The translations under genes and the position numbers were made by a program. The notes beneath the pieces are model-generated. The model saw only the letters and a list, made by a program, of their open reading frames with translations, made no database searches and had not been told where the DNA came from. A stretch of DNA of 64,000 nt. Source: Branchipolynoe longqiensis. Lineage: Eukaryota > Annelida > Polychaeta > Phyllodocida > Polynoidae. Positions 50,866 to 60,591 of the stretch are shown one piece after another. Location: the NCBI GenBank assembly GCA_030323885.1, contig CM059198.1:79615911-79679910 (forward strand). The letters run 5' to 3'. Positions within the stretch are counted from its first letter, which is position 1; each line of letters opens with the position of its first letter.

Positions 50866-51290
50866 TAGGTTGATTGATTGATTGATTTGTGGTTCCTTTA
50901 CGCCGTGTCGGCAGCATAGGCCATATTCATGGTGAGAAATGTTTGTTTTTTGTTCAAACCATCGCTTTTACATGTAAAAGCAGACAATCAATTATGTGCC
51001 AATAGACACTCATTAAATTAGAAAGCTCACAATCATATATTTGTTGTCAAGGGAAACAAATTCCCATAGAAAAAGAAAAGTTTTATTAATAATTGATTGA
51101 ATCTATTTAGTAAACTATATGAGGTGGTACAGTCCAGCTGCCCTCAAAAAGGCTAACATGTTTTCCTGTTTTACCTTAGTAAAAAGGTCATGCATACTGT
51201 CTGCATTGTAGAACCGTTGGCGCAGGGCCAACAAATTAGGTACTTTAACGACGAGCTAAGCTTTACAACCTGTTAAAAGGCCTTTTAAAA
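50866..51290 (-). mobile_element. 3' end of RNase H LINE, second copy
   Basis: Minus strand matches 9930-10335: GAGGGCAGCTGG.CTGTACCA, TGATTGT...GCTTTTACAT and ATATGGCCTATGCTGCCGAC, ending in (ATCA)n at 50869-50885. Only the 3' untranslated part is present, a severe 5' truncation. Its tail lies against the right tip of the foldback element. Confidence 0.82.
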
Positions 51291-51356
51291 CTCGTGCAGG
51301 CAGCCAGCACTGCTTTTGGAAATTCTGGCTGCTGCATAATCAAACAAGGTGGTGTG

Positions 51357-51516
51357 TGTGATATATGTGTAATATACATCCAGGCACGTACTGAGAACAA
51401 AGGAATGTGTAAATGAGATGATGTCATAGACAGAGGGTGCTGGTGGCTTGGGCCCTGGATCGGGAATAAACCATTCAGTATCCAGAAGTCAAAGTGTTCA
51501 GACATTGTACTTTCAC
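51357..51516 (+). repeat. 5' LTR of Gypsy copy A4
   Basis: Starts TGTGATATATG, ends ACTTTCAC, with AATAAA at about 51472. The same 160-base length as the 3' LTR. Confidence 0.93.
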
Positions 51517-51517
51517 A

Positions 51518-51535
51518 TGGTGTCAGATGAGGAAG
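51518..51535 (+). other. Primer-binding site
   Basis: TGGTGTCAGATGAGGAAG, one base after the LTR. The first ten bases are complementary to a tRNA 3' end TCTGACACCA, as found in some metazoan leucine tRNAs. The rest does not extend that match clearly. Confidence 0.65.
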
Positions 51536-51639
51536 AATGCCGCCCGCTAATACACTGCCAGGTTTGCGGTCGCCAGTTCAGCTTGTACTCAGCAACAACG
51601 CAAGATTAAACTGGAAAACATGGATCAGAGCTTATGACA

Positions 51640-52407
51640 TATACGCCACAGCTGCAGGTGTCATTTTGAAGACAGAATGAATGCAATGCTGCATCTTTCT
51701 CCATGCCGCTGGTTTTCGCTGACCGAGACAGGATCGGACAACTCACAGAAGCATTCCAGACATATTGTATAGGCAAGTGCAGTTTGATAATAACAAGGTA
51801 CAAGTTTAATTCGCATAATCAAGCTACAGAAATCATGGGCACATACATCACGGTACTAAGAGACAAGGTAAAGGATTGCGAATACGGATCGGTTGAGGAG
51901 TCGCTGTTGCGCAATCGGTTGGTGGCTGGTGTTAAGAACATTAATTTGCGTAACAAATTGCTACAAACTGCTGAGTTAACTCTGGAGAAGTGTGTGAGTA
52001 TGTGTGAAATGAGTGATTTCAGTTCGGATCTGTTGGAGGATACCAAATCAGATGTTGAAGTGAAGGAAATTGATTTTCTTAATAAGTATCCTACTGCACA
52101 TACCGGTGCATGGGTGGTCTGGTCATCGGCACCGCCATCTTGGAAATCTCCATCTTGGAATGCTGGCGGGGCCGGTGCTGGAGAGTTCAAGATCCATTGT
52201 CAAAACTGCGGATACAAACACTGCCTCTGCCCAGCGAAAGGCAAAGCTTGCATAGCCTGCAAGAAGATCGGGCACTTCGGTAAGGTCTGCAGACTGGGCA
52301 GGGTCAACGAATTGACTGTCGAAGAGCCCAACCCTCACAATGCTGAGCAAGACCCGTCAGTGCCGTTCACCAAGGTGCCGATCAAGACGCTAAACTGTGG
52401 TACCTGA
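51640..52407 (+). pseudogene. Gag of Gypsy copy A4
   Basis: The longest frame (51703-52407, 234 codons) has the capsid-like part (LTEAFQTYCIGKCSLIITRY, TYITVLRDKVKDCEYGSVEE, LLQTAELTLEKCVSMCEMSD) and two cysteine clusters: CQNCGYKHCLC and the zinc knuckle CIACKKIGHFGKVC near residues 190-210. The natural start lies further upstream in a different frame, so a frameshift near 51700 breaks it. It ends at a TGA shortly before the protease frame. Confidence 0.85.
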
Positions 52408-52415
52408 CCGTCCAG

Positions 52416-52835
52416 GTGAACGGTCGTCCTGTCAAGTTCAAGCTCGACACCGGGTTGGAGGCGAACGTGCTTCCCAGGAGCATTTTCGACAGAGTCGCGC
52501 CGGGGCGTCTGGCGAACACCCGGTGTTTGTTGGTCATGTTCTCCGGGGATTGGATGACTCCTGACTGTGAGGCGTCAGTCGACGTGAATGGCAGATACTT
52601 CAAGTTCCAAGTGATGCGGAACTGTCAGCCTATTTTGGGGAAACAGGCTTGTGTGACATTGAACTTGTTGCCGCATGTCGATGAGGTGCACTGTGCCTTG
52701 CCGATGAACATTTCAAAGCCGGACGACAGTCCCAGTGCACAGGCTGAACAGGTGGTAAGCGAATACAAGGACGTTTTTCAGTGTTGTCATGTTGTCATTC
52801 ATGTTGATAAATCCTGCTGTCATTCATGTGGATAA
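52416..52835 (+). pseudogene. Aspartic protease of Gypsy copy A4
   Basis: It carries VKFKLDTGLEANVLPRSIFD, with the D-T-G active site intact, and LVMFSGDWMTPDCEASVDV. The linker to RT (CQPILGKQACVTLNLLPHVD) follows. The frame ends near 52835, where a short duplication (GTCATTCATGT.GATAAATCC, twice) breaks the join to RT. Confidence 0.82.
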
Positions 52836-53501
52836 ATCCGCACAACCTGTTATATATCTGCCTAGAAGAATTCCATATACAATTCAAAGTAAAGTACGTA
52901 GTGAAACTGATTGCATGGTAGAAATGGGTGTAATAGTTAAGCAGGATGAACCTACTGAGTGGGTTAATTCTATAACTATCGTAAACAAACCAAATAAGAT
53001 AAGGATCTGTCTGGATCCGACTAAGTTGACTAAAGCTATAAAGAGAGGGCCTTTCCCTACCAAAACAGTTGACAAAATTATTGCCAAGACGGCAGATGCA
53101 AAATATTTCTCAGTTTTGGATGCAATGACAGGGTATTGGCAAATAGAGTTAGATGAAGAAAGTTCACATTGGTGCACGTTTAACACTCCACAGGCCGGTA
53201 CAGGTACACCCGCCTGCCTTTTGGCATCAAAATAGCTGGTGACATTTTTATTCAGGTAACGCACCATGTCATGGGCGACCTACCTGGTATCGTAATAGTT
53301 GCGGACAACATTTTGGTATATGGGTCAACAGTGGAGGAGCACAACGAGAGGCTCAAGGCCATCTTGGACCGAGCTAGGTCGGTTAATCTCAAATTAAACG
53401 AGACAAAATCTTTGTTATACAAAACTACAGTAAAGTATGTAGGTCATCAATTACCCAACAGGGTGTCAAGCCTGATCCAGACAGAATACAAGCAATCCTA
53501 G
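52789..53501 (+). pseudogene. Reverse transcriptase of Gypsy copy A4
   Basis: Two frames. The first (to 53235) holds VEMGVIVKQDEPTEWVNSIT, IRICLDPTKLTKAIKRGPFP, YFSVLDAMTGYWQIELDEES (first catalytic Asp). The second (53271-53501) has IVIVADNILVYGSTVEEHNE, where A3 reads TDDILVYG: the second Asp of the YxDD-type box is Asn. The thumb follows (LNETKSLLYKTTVKYVGHQL). The frames break near 53200-53235 and 53460. Confidence 0.88.
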
Positions 53502-53509
53502 ACATGCCA

Positions 53510-54013
53510 GAGCCACGTGACAAACAAGGCATCCAGAGGTTCCTGGGCATGGTTGGGTATGTTCACAAGTTCATACCTAACATGTCCAAGATTGCAAAAC
53601 CACTGCGCATGCTCCTCGCTAAGGATGTAGCGTAGCACCTGCAAACCGAACAGCAGGGTGCTTTTGATGAGTTGAAGGAAACGTTGAGAACTGCTCCTGT
53701 GTTGTTGTATTACAATGTAAACAAACCCATTGTCATTCAAGTAGATGCCTGTCAGTCAGGTCTAGGTGCTGTGTTAATGCAAGATAGCAAGCCAATCGCA
53801 CTCGCATCTCATGCGCTTAATTCGGCGCTGTGTGGCAATGCCACAATAGAAAAAGAAATGCTCGCCATATGTTTCGGATGCCAGAGATTTCATGACTATA
53901 TCTTTGGAACGGAGGTTCAAATTCAAACGGACCACAAACCGTTGGTGGCGATAATGCAAAAACTGATTCACAAACTTTCGGCCAAAATGAAGAGAATGCG
54001 AATGCGTTTGTAA
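53510..54013 (+). pseudogene. Connection and RNase H of Gypsy copy A4
   Basis: The connection (RFLGMVGYVHKFIPNMSKIA) contains a TAG near 53633. RNase H (53672-54013) has VIQVDACQSGLGAVLMQDSK (Asp), ATIEKEMLAICFGCQRFHDY (Glu) and VQIQTDHKPLVAIMQKLIHK (Asp), all intact. It stops at 54013. Confidence 0.85.
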
Positions 54014-54059
54014 AATTATAATATTCAGCTATGTCATGTGAAGGGTTCTCTGATGTTTT

Positions 54060-55157
54060 TTGCAGACACGTTGTCCAGAGCATGATAACCTCATGATAAA
54101 CTCTTCGATGACACGTTCAGCGTTGCCGCAGTGGACATGCTCAAGTTTGTTAAGTAAAATTGTCAGAGAATATGAGAAAGATGTATCCATGTCCATGTTG
54201 ATCACACACATTGAGGATGGGTGGGACACTACACGCATTCAGACACCGCCATGTCCCAGACAGTACATCCCACACAAAGATGAGTTAACGGTAGAAAACA
54301 ATTTAGTCATGAAAGGCAATCAGGTCGTGGTGGTACCTCCGGGTCTCCGTGGTGAAATGATTGAAGCGTTACACAAGACGCACTTGGGCGTAACAAAATC
54401 CAAACAGCTAGTACGAGACTGCATGTTCTGGCCTAACAAATAAACAAATTGAGGAAAAAGTCAGTCGGTGTGCACTTGCCAGAACAACCGGAAAAGCTTA
54501 CATAACGAGCTGTCGATAAACCACCCGATAGCCTGTCAGCCGTATGATAAGGTAGGAGAAGATTTGTTTGAATTAAATCATGAAAATTACCTGATAACCG
54601 TGGATTATTACACAAAGTATCCAGAGGTAACATTGTTGAGAGATACATCGTCTGTCACAGTCATTGAGGCGATGAAGGATAATTTTGCTAGGCACAGTAT
54701 TCCTAGTCAGGTCATTTCGGACAATGGTCCGCAATTTAAGAGCCATGAGTACAGGGAGTTTGCACACCATTATGGTTTTAAAGCCATATATTCCAGTCCG
54801 CAGTATCCGCAGAGCAACGGCCAGGTGGAGAGGTTTGCGCAAACGGTAAAGGACATGTTAAAAAAATGCTCAAAAACAAAGACAGGCTTTCAGTTAGCTT
54901 TGTTAGACTATCCAAACACTCCATTGCCTGTCTTGAACGCATCTCTGGCTCAGCTGCTCATGAGCAGAAGGCTGAGAGGGAGGTTGCCGATGGCGGAAGA
55001 CATTTTGATACCCGAAACACAAAATCCGAAGAAAGTACAGACAGCCAAAAGGCAGCAAAGTCAGAAAGTTTTTGATGACAAGAAACGCGTAAGGCGCACA
55101 AGCCTAGGAGAGTTGGGGACACTGTCAAATACAAGAATAATGCAGGAGAGTGGATAA
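54060..55157 (+). pseudogene. Integrase of Gypsy copy A4
   Basis: Two frames overlap near 54440. The first (54060-54443) gives the linker and the start of the zinc domain (HLGVTKSKQLVRDCMFWPN). The second (54468-55157, 229 codons) carries NNRKSLHNE, then EDLFELNHENYLITVDYYTK (Asp), VISDNGPQFKSHEYREFAHH (Asp), SSPQYPQSNGQVERF (Glu): the D,D-35-E triad is complete. The second cysteine pair of the zinc domain is altered (CTCQ). It ends within the basic C-terminal part, which resumes in another frame at 55184. Confidence 0.87.
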
Positions 55158-55183
55158 AAGGAGTAATTTTAGGTCGTATAGGT

Positions 55184-55393
55184 GTGTCAGGGAGAGAATA
55201 TCAGATTTTAAATGAGTCAGGGAATATGTTGTACAGGAACAGGGTTCAGATTATAAGGGCACCCGAGGGGAGGCAGCCCAAACCAGTCGGGCAGACACAA
55301 AGTGTGTCAGCGGCGCAGCCGAATGTAAACAATGCGGCAAATCTAAGTAGGTCAGGTCAGGTGATTAGGCCGGCGAGCAGGTTGGACCTATAG
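55184..55393 (+). pseudogene. C-terminal end of the Gypsy A4 polyprotein
   Basis: This 69-codon frame (REYQILNESGNMLYRNRVQI, then a Gln/Pro/Asn-rich tail) is matched in A2 at about 24500-24710 and in A3 as far as it goes. It is the natural end of pol in this family, after the integrase. Confidence 0.72.
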
Positions 55394-55624
55394 TGAGTCA
55401 GTCACATTAGATATATACACAAAAACACATGTGCATGCTAAGTTTAAGGATCGTATTTTCAGATGCATTGTGTGTGTTTATTGTATCATGATGGACAATA
55501 TATCTTGTGGAGGCTAAGCAGCTGGACAGTTTTTTGGGGTTTTTTTTGTGGGTTTTTTTGGTCCATTAGTTGTTTAAGCAGGGGAAATTTCAGTCATAGA
55601 CGACTGGTCTTCCTCATTCCCCTG

Positions 55625-55858
55625 CTGGTCGATAGAAAGCCTGAGCCTACACTTTACCGACCCAAGGGATTTTTGACCTCCCACACAACATAGACATGGT
55701 ATGAGAGCAAGCGGCCTTTGATGATGCTGTAAGTTATACACAGCGGTGGAAATCCAAATTGGCAGAGCTGGGGGCACGGGGAATCGAATCGCCGACCCTC
55801 AGATTAGGAGTCTGACCTAGAAAAAAGTCAGACACTCTAACCACTCCGCCACAGTCAA
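55625..55858 (-). mobile_element. tRNA-derived SINE
   Basis: On the minus strand the head is tRNA-like: A box TGGCGGAGTGG (55841-55851), an anticodon arm with loop CTCCTAA (anticodon CCT), and B box GATTCGATTCC (55780-55790). The body follows and is shared with 46895-47045. It lies in the 3' untranslated region of Gypsy A4, which resumes on both sides. Between A box and anticodon arm there is an extra segment with TTTTTT, which would stop RNA polymerase III early. It is not a working tRNA gene. Confidence 0.78.
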
Positions 55859-56010
55859 AGGACTTCAGTGACATAGTGCGCTCGGGCACTCGCTATAACC
55901 TGTGGTTTAAGTTAAGTGTGTGTGTAATTTATTATATTATTGTATACTATATGTGTGAACCCGATATTTTTACGCTGATTTTGAAACATTCCATGTCTCA
56001 GAAATACTTT

Positions 56011-56020
56011 GAGGGGGGGA
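56011..56020 (+). other. Polypurine tract of Gypsy copy A4
   Basis: GAGGGGGGGA immediately before the 3' LTR, the usual primer for plus-strand DNA synthesis. Confidence 0.8.
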
Positions 56021-56180
56021 TGTGATATATGCGTAATAGACATCCAGGCATGTACTGAGAACAAAGGAATATGTAAATGAGATGACGTCACAGACAGAGG
56101 GTGCCGGAAGCTCGGGCCCTGGATCGGGAATAAACCATTCAGTATCCAGAAGTCAAAGTGTTCAGACGTTGTACTTTCAC
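56021..56180 (+). repeat. 3' LTR of Gypsy copy A4
   Basis: Partner of 51357-51516, with the same ends and AATAAA signal. It keeps CG at sites where the 5' LTR has TG (for example ATGACGTCA). Confidence 0.93.
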
Positions 56181-56830
56181 TGTGTATGTGTTTGTGTAGC
56201 GTCCCACCCATTTTCGATGTGTGTGATTAGCTTGGCCATTGACTTGTCAGTTTCATACTCTTTGGTTATTTTACTCAACAGACTTGATGACTGCAGTCAA
56301 ATGCAGTGATGCTCAGTGTGTCACCAAATAGGTCAAAATGACCTACTTCCGCACTGGACATGTCTGCACAAAATATTAAAGACCCCTTAATGTGGCACAA
56401 CTTCACATTATAATTTTGCAATCGCATTTGCATCCAATGCATTTGTACTGACAATTTGTGAATAGGTTTCTGCATGATGGCCACAAGTGGCTTGTGATCC
56501 GTTTGGCTTTGTACTTCTTTAACGAAAATATAGTCATGAAACCTTTTACAGCTGAAACAGATTGCAAGCATTTATTTTTCGATTGTGGCATATCCGCATT
56601 GTGCCGAATTCAATGCCCGAGATGTGAGTTTGACAGGTTTATTATCTTGCATAATGACAGCACCTAGCCCTGACTGACCAGCATCTACCTGGATGACAAT
56701 AGGTTTTTTTGTATGACAGGACAGGCACAAGTTGTTTCTAACTTGTCTTTAAGTTTGTCATATGCACTCTGTTGTTCATTTTGCGACTGCCATGCAAAGT
56801 CCTTGTTTAGGAGCGTGTGCAGTGGTTTCG
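56181..56830 (-). pseudogene. Gypsy family A fragment (copy A5): RNase H region
   Basis: Minus strand gives IEKQMLAICFSCKRFHDYIF-like and QTDHKPLVAIMQKPIHKLS blocks, LCHIKGSLIFCADM and a SAEVGHFDLFGDT block, as in A2 and A3. A4 split this copy: the left remainder is only about 16 bases (51340-51356). The right end at about 56830 is cut by DIRS-3. Confidence 0.8.
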
Positions 56831-57340
56831 CGGAGACAAAAACGTAAAGGTAGGCGTCAGTGAGGCAACTTGGCCAGAGTATTTTGCCACACTGTCACAA
56901 ATGATACAAGACCCTGCCCTCCCACGATCATGGAGCGAGCCAATGATCGAACACATACACCAACTATCAATCATGGCGACCAAATGGGAGTGGACAACGT
57001 GCAGACTTTGGTCCGAGTGTGTGTTCTCCATGATGGAGGACGGCCAACTTCCATACTGCTGGTCGGACACATGTGCCATAAAGGACGTGCAGTGGGATGC
57101 TGTGACGGAGGGAGTCAGCATCGGAGAAGCTCCACCAAAAACACAAGCACCGGCACAGGCACTGGCCCAGACACAGACCCAGTACAATGCAACGCAACAC
57201 AAAACCAACCATCTAGAATACAGGCAAGAGTGCAGTAAGGAAGTAGACGGGAGGCCATGCAACCTATGGAACTGGGGAAACGAATGCGGATTCAGGACAT
57301 CGCACGGAGATCTCGTCGACAGAAGAACACCACGGAGCGG
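56831..57340 (+). pseudogene. DIRS-3 gag fragment
   Basis: Reads GVSEATWPEYFATLSQMIQD, SIMATKWEWTTCRLWSECVF, and GRPCNLWNWGNECGFRTSHG, each aligned with gag of DIRS-2. The H-x2-C end of the zinc segment is missing because the sequence jumps to RT (about 57330). A frameshift lies at the same place. Confidence 0.78.
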
Positions 57341-58050
57341 CGAGTCATCGTGGACCTCAAATGGCCGAGGGGAGAAGCGTGAACACAGGGATAAGGAAAG
57401 CATACTACCAGGGTGAGCCGTGCACCTACACGCTCCCCAACATTATGGACGCGGCCGACGAGGTGGCGAGGATAGGGCAGCAGGCATACATATGGTCGGC
57501 AGACCTCGACAGGGCCTACAGGCAGCTCCGGACCTGCCCACTCTCCTCCCCGCTACTAGGCATTACAATAGACGGCCTCCATTACACCGAGATCACGCCA
57601 CATTTGGCTGCCGGACATCATCGATGGCATGTGCCCGCGCGACAAATGCAGTGGTATACATCATGAGACGAAAATCGCATTTTATCCACTGCTACGCGTA
57701 TGAAGACATAATGGACCTCACCGCCCGACTGGGGCTGGCACTGTCACACAAAAAGTGCAGGCCTCCAACAAAAGAACTGGAGTGGCTCGGCTTTGAACTA
57801 TCAGCTGCAGACATGAGAGTCACGATCCCAATTGAGAAGCTTGAGGAGATACCCAACGAGTGCAACGCCTGGATGACACGGGCAACAGCCACCAGGAAGC
57901 AAATCCAAAGGCTCATTGGCATACTCCAACACGTGGCCAAGTGTGTCGCCCCCACAAGGAGATTCTTGGCACGCATACTTGCAACTCTGAGAGACGCCCC
58001 CTTCGTCGGCCACCACCCCATCGACAAAGACTTCAAGACTGATGTCAGGT
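57330..58050 (+). pseudogene. DIRS-3 RT, active-site box deleted
   Basis: The fingers (RRVIVDLKWPRGEA, VNTGIRKAYYQGEPCTYTLP) and first Asp block (YIWSADLDRAYRQLRTCPL) are in two frames. After PLLGITIDGLHYTEITP a deletion removes the YVDD block: CYAYEDIMDLTARLGLALSH follows. The thumb is present (KECRPPTKELEWLGFELS-like, KQIQRLIGILQHVAKCVAPT). A TGA at 58050 ends it. Confidence 0.8.
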
Positions 58051-58085
58051 GATTCCTAGAATACACCAGCAAATCCAACGGTATA

Positions 58086-58502
58086 ATGCTGCTCAGGAAA
58101 GAACCTCGACACACATGGCTGATTGAATGCGACTCATCACTTAGAGGAGCCGGGGCATACTCCCCCACCCACTGCTACGCACACCAGTACACGCCCAAGA
58201 TAATCCAACAGACGACCAACATAGCCCACCTAGAGGCATTAAACCTACTCATAGCACTTAACAGCCTCACACCAGAGGACCCACAGGCGTACACCGACAA
58301 TGAGGCTAGCCAGAAGGTCCTCACATTCGGGTCCGGTCGAGACAGCACCCTGACTGCCTGTGCCAGAGAGATCTGGTTGTACGCGGCGGAGCACTCCTCC
58401 GAGGTCGAGGTCCTCCACAAGCCAGGGGGGGACCTTGTACTGGTGGATGCCCTCAGCAGATTGCACAGCGACAAAATTAATAGCAATGGAGGCATGCCAT
58501 GA
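58086..58502 (+). CDS. DIRS-3 RNase H
   Basis: A 138-codon open frame: TWLIECDSSLRGAGAYS (Asp), HLEALNLLIALNSL (Glu), TDNEASQKVLTFGSGRDSTL (Asp) and HKPGGDLVLVDALSRLHS (His, Asp). This is the DIRS-type RNase H in full. The frame ends four bases into the recombinase frame. Confidence 0.85.
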   Translation: MLLRKEPRHTWLIECDSSLRGAGAYSPTHCYAHQYTPKIIQQTTNIAHLEALNLLIALNSLTPEDPQAYTDNEASQKVLTFGSGRDSTLTACAREIWLYAAEHSSEVEVLHKPGGDLVLVDALSRLHSDKINSNGGMP

Positions 58503-59434
58503 AATGTGCCTCACCAAGATTAAAGTATACTTTAAAGACGCACTCACACCAGGCCTGTAACCTGGGGAGCTCCACTAAATCTGGTTGTCTCTCCCCAGGT
58601 TACCCTGAGGCGACCCACCACGGATTCATCGAGCTGTACTTTGCGGGTCTCGCGCCCAGCCACCCCGTCCTCATTCGACATCCTGGCATACATAACACAC
58701 CTCAACGAGTCTCTGGCGTCTACCTGAGCGGGGCAAGGACACTGGTCCTCCTGCTCGGTGGCAGCCTGGCCCCCTTCGACACATACCAGGTAACCCTCAT
58801 GAAGCGGGGACTACACTGCATGTCATCACAAGTGGTGACCCAGGCACCACCCATAAGACCATCAATGCTTAAGGACGCCGTCGATCACATCCGATGGGCC
58901 ACCCCAGACACCATAGTGATAGTTGCCGCGATACTTATAGCACACGGCACCTACCTGAGGCAGAGCAACACCCTGAGTGGGCTACCCGACAGCCAGGACC
59001 AAACCCACGCCCTCAGGGCGAGAGACTTAACCACAACCTGCTGGAGGGGGGGGGGGGGGGAGGCCTACACCGTGCTCCACCCCGCCGCCCCACTCTCTCC
59101 CTACTGCCCACTGCTGGCCTGGTCCCAGTACCACGCGGCCCAGGCCCCGCTCCTGGATGGCCCCGCCTTCCTCCTCCCCAATGGCGCCCCTCTCCCGCCC
59201 CGAGTACTCCTGGGAGCCCTCAGGCTCGCCCTGGCAGCGGGCGGGGTCCCCGACCCCGAGTCCTACACCCTCCACAGCCTCAGGAGGGGCGGGGCTCAGG
59301 CATCTGCCCGGGCGTGGTCGGCCCTTGCCGAGATCATGGAGCTCAGATCATGGACCTCGTCCGTGGTCCATGCATACGTGCCCCGGGCCAGCATCACCAC
59401 CGGCCCTCGAACCCTCGCTAAAGTGATCGGTTGA
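58499..59434 (+). CDS. DIRS-3 tyrosine recombinase
   Basis: A 311-codon open frame. The N-terminal core-binding part is only weakly helical. The catalytic part has AHGTYLRQSNTLSGL (Arg), a G-run encoding a Gly stretch in a loop, YTLHSLRRGGAQASARAW (His-x-x-Arg), MELRSWTSSV and VHAYVPRA (Tyr). The order and spacing match DIRS-2. The ATG at 58499 overlaps the end of RNase H by four bases (ATGA). It is the only full-length recombinase frame in the window, though an indel in the G-run (59047-59060) cannot be excluded. Confidence 0.85.
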   Translation: MKCASPRLKYTLKTHSHQACNLGSSTKSGCLSPGYPEATHHGFIELYFAGLAPSHPVLIRHPGIHNTPQRVSGVYLSGARTLVLLLGGSLAPFDTYQVTLMKRGLHCMSSQVVTQAPPIRPSMLKDAVDHIRWATPDTIVIVAAILIAHGTYLRQSNTLSGLPDSQDQTHALRARDLTTTCWRGGGGEAYTVLHPAAPLSPYCPLLAWSQYHAAQAPLLDGPAFLLPNGAPLPPRVLLGALRLALAAGGVPDPESYTLHSLRRGGAQASARAWSALAEIMELRSWTSSVVHAYVPRASITTGPRTLAKVIG

Positions 59435-60372
59435 GGGTTCGAGTCCGGCCCCCTGGAGGTGGTCCAGCGGCACGGCGGGGGTTATGGCGTCTGGAGGCAG
59501 GGGTGGGGCCATGACTCAACAAACGGAACTGACCCCTACCTGACCTAGATCTGAACTAACCCCAAAGCATGCAAGCAGGCATGGCTGAACTCAAATGTAA
59601 CCAAAAACTGGACTGATGGGATGTCACTGACCGTAGGCGACCTCCCCCTGACTATTATCCTCTGACCCCACCCACCACCAACTCAACCCGCATGCCCCCT
59701 CTTGCCCCTCCACCGCACCCCCCCCCCACCCCCCACCCCACTTGCTGCGAATCACTGTTGGGAAAAACACTGTTAAAATTGCTATGTAACATACATACCC
59801 TCACATAACCATGTCTCACCCTGATACTCAATGTTCTTATCCTCAAAGGGGCCAATAACGCCACATTATACCAGTCATACCTCCGCCTTAGTGAAGTACA
59901 CGCCTGTTACTATGATACCCTTGACAATTAAGTAACTAGCCTATCCTGTTATTGAGTAATTGCTGACCTGTTAACTTGAACATGTTGAGCATATTCAACT
60001 GGACCGACCAGTCCCCCGCTATTAGCTTCTTATAAGCTCATTTGTCTAGAAGTAAGCTTGATTACACTTGTTGATGATATTACTGAGACTGAATGTATCG
60101 CTCTGGTACCCTGTTAACATTCACACGCCTTATTGGTACTGCATTCTGAATTACTCTGAGCTCGCTGTTACTGGATGACAATGTTCCGATATGCCCGACC
60201 TGCTTCAGCTTACTGATTTCTTTTGAATAAATACTGTAAAGAAGCTGTCCCTTAAGTGTTATATGGAGTGAACAAAATTATTATTGCAGTACGACTGTAG
60301 CCCTGCTTATTAAATACAATAAATACTTACCTAAAGGCTAAGCATTTAATCGTCTAAACATTTTCATTACAG
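59435..60372. other. DIRS-3 3' region and intron
   Basis: No gene is seen. C-runs at 59716-59735 and the AATAAA at 60224 are the only marks. ACATTTTCATTACAG is the acceptor of EGF exon 5. Confidence 0.5.
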
Positions 60373-60462
60373 ATAATTGTCCAATGAAGAAGTTTGGCGA
60401 AAGTTGCCATCTGGATTGTATATGCGATGCTAGGTGCAATAAAATCACCGGAATGTGCATAG
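60373..60462 (+). CDS. EGF-like exon 5 of a multi-EGF gene
   Basis: A 90-base exon with acceptor TTCATTACAG. Residues: NCPMKKFGESC, CICDARC, KITGMC, a half-repeat like exon 1. The phase-1 end gives donor GTCGGT, a weak site; a stronger GTAAAC four bases further would leave the phase unsuitable for exon 6. The next exon is 475 bases downstream, with a MITE between. Confidence 0.78.
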
Positions 60463-60591
60463 GTCGGTAAACTGTCAACAATCTATTCTCAAAAATAAAT
60501 CGTAGTGCTTAGAATCATCAGCATCTGGCTTATGTGAATATATCACAAATAGCACAGACATCAGACGCTGTTTACCCAAGTCGCTAAATAC

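Larger units (their letters stand above)
51357..56180 (+). mobile_element. Gypsy family A, copy A4, both LTRs present
   Basis: A 4.8 kb element: 5' LTR (51357-51516), primer site (51518), gag, protease, RT, RNase H, integrase, a purine tract (56011-56020) and 3' LTR (56021-56180). TGTG flanks it at 51353-51356 and 56181-56184. The two LTRs differ at about 11 of 160 sites by my hand count, most of them CpG-type transitions. It lies inside an older minus-strand family A fragment (56181-56830, with a 16-base remainder near 51340). Several frameshifts and an active-site change show it is dead. A SINE lies in its 3' untranslated region. Confidence 0.92.
56831..60260 (+). mobile_element. DIRS-3: deleted tyrosine-recombinase retrotransposon
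   Basis: Carries gag, RT, RNase H and tyrosine recombinase on the + strand. The 5' end is missing (it begins inside gag). Gag is joined directly to the RT fingers and the YVDD part of RT is deleted. The recombinase is the longest open frame. An AATAAA at 60224 may be its polyadenylation signal. The 3' end is not defined. Confidence 0.8.

Noticed and set aside
55772..55858. Functional tRNA gene with anticodon CCT
   Set aside because: The acceptor stem does not close, an extra segment with T6 interrupts the D/anticodon part, and the head continues into a SINE body.
59430..59446. tRNA gene suggested by GGTTCGAGTCC
   Set aside because: A perfect B-box word, but there is no A box or clover-leaf upstream; that sequence is the end of the DIRS-3 recombinase.
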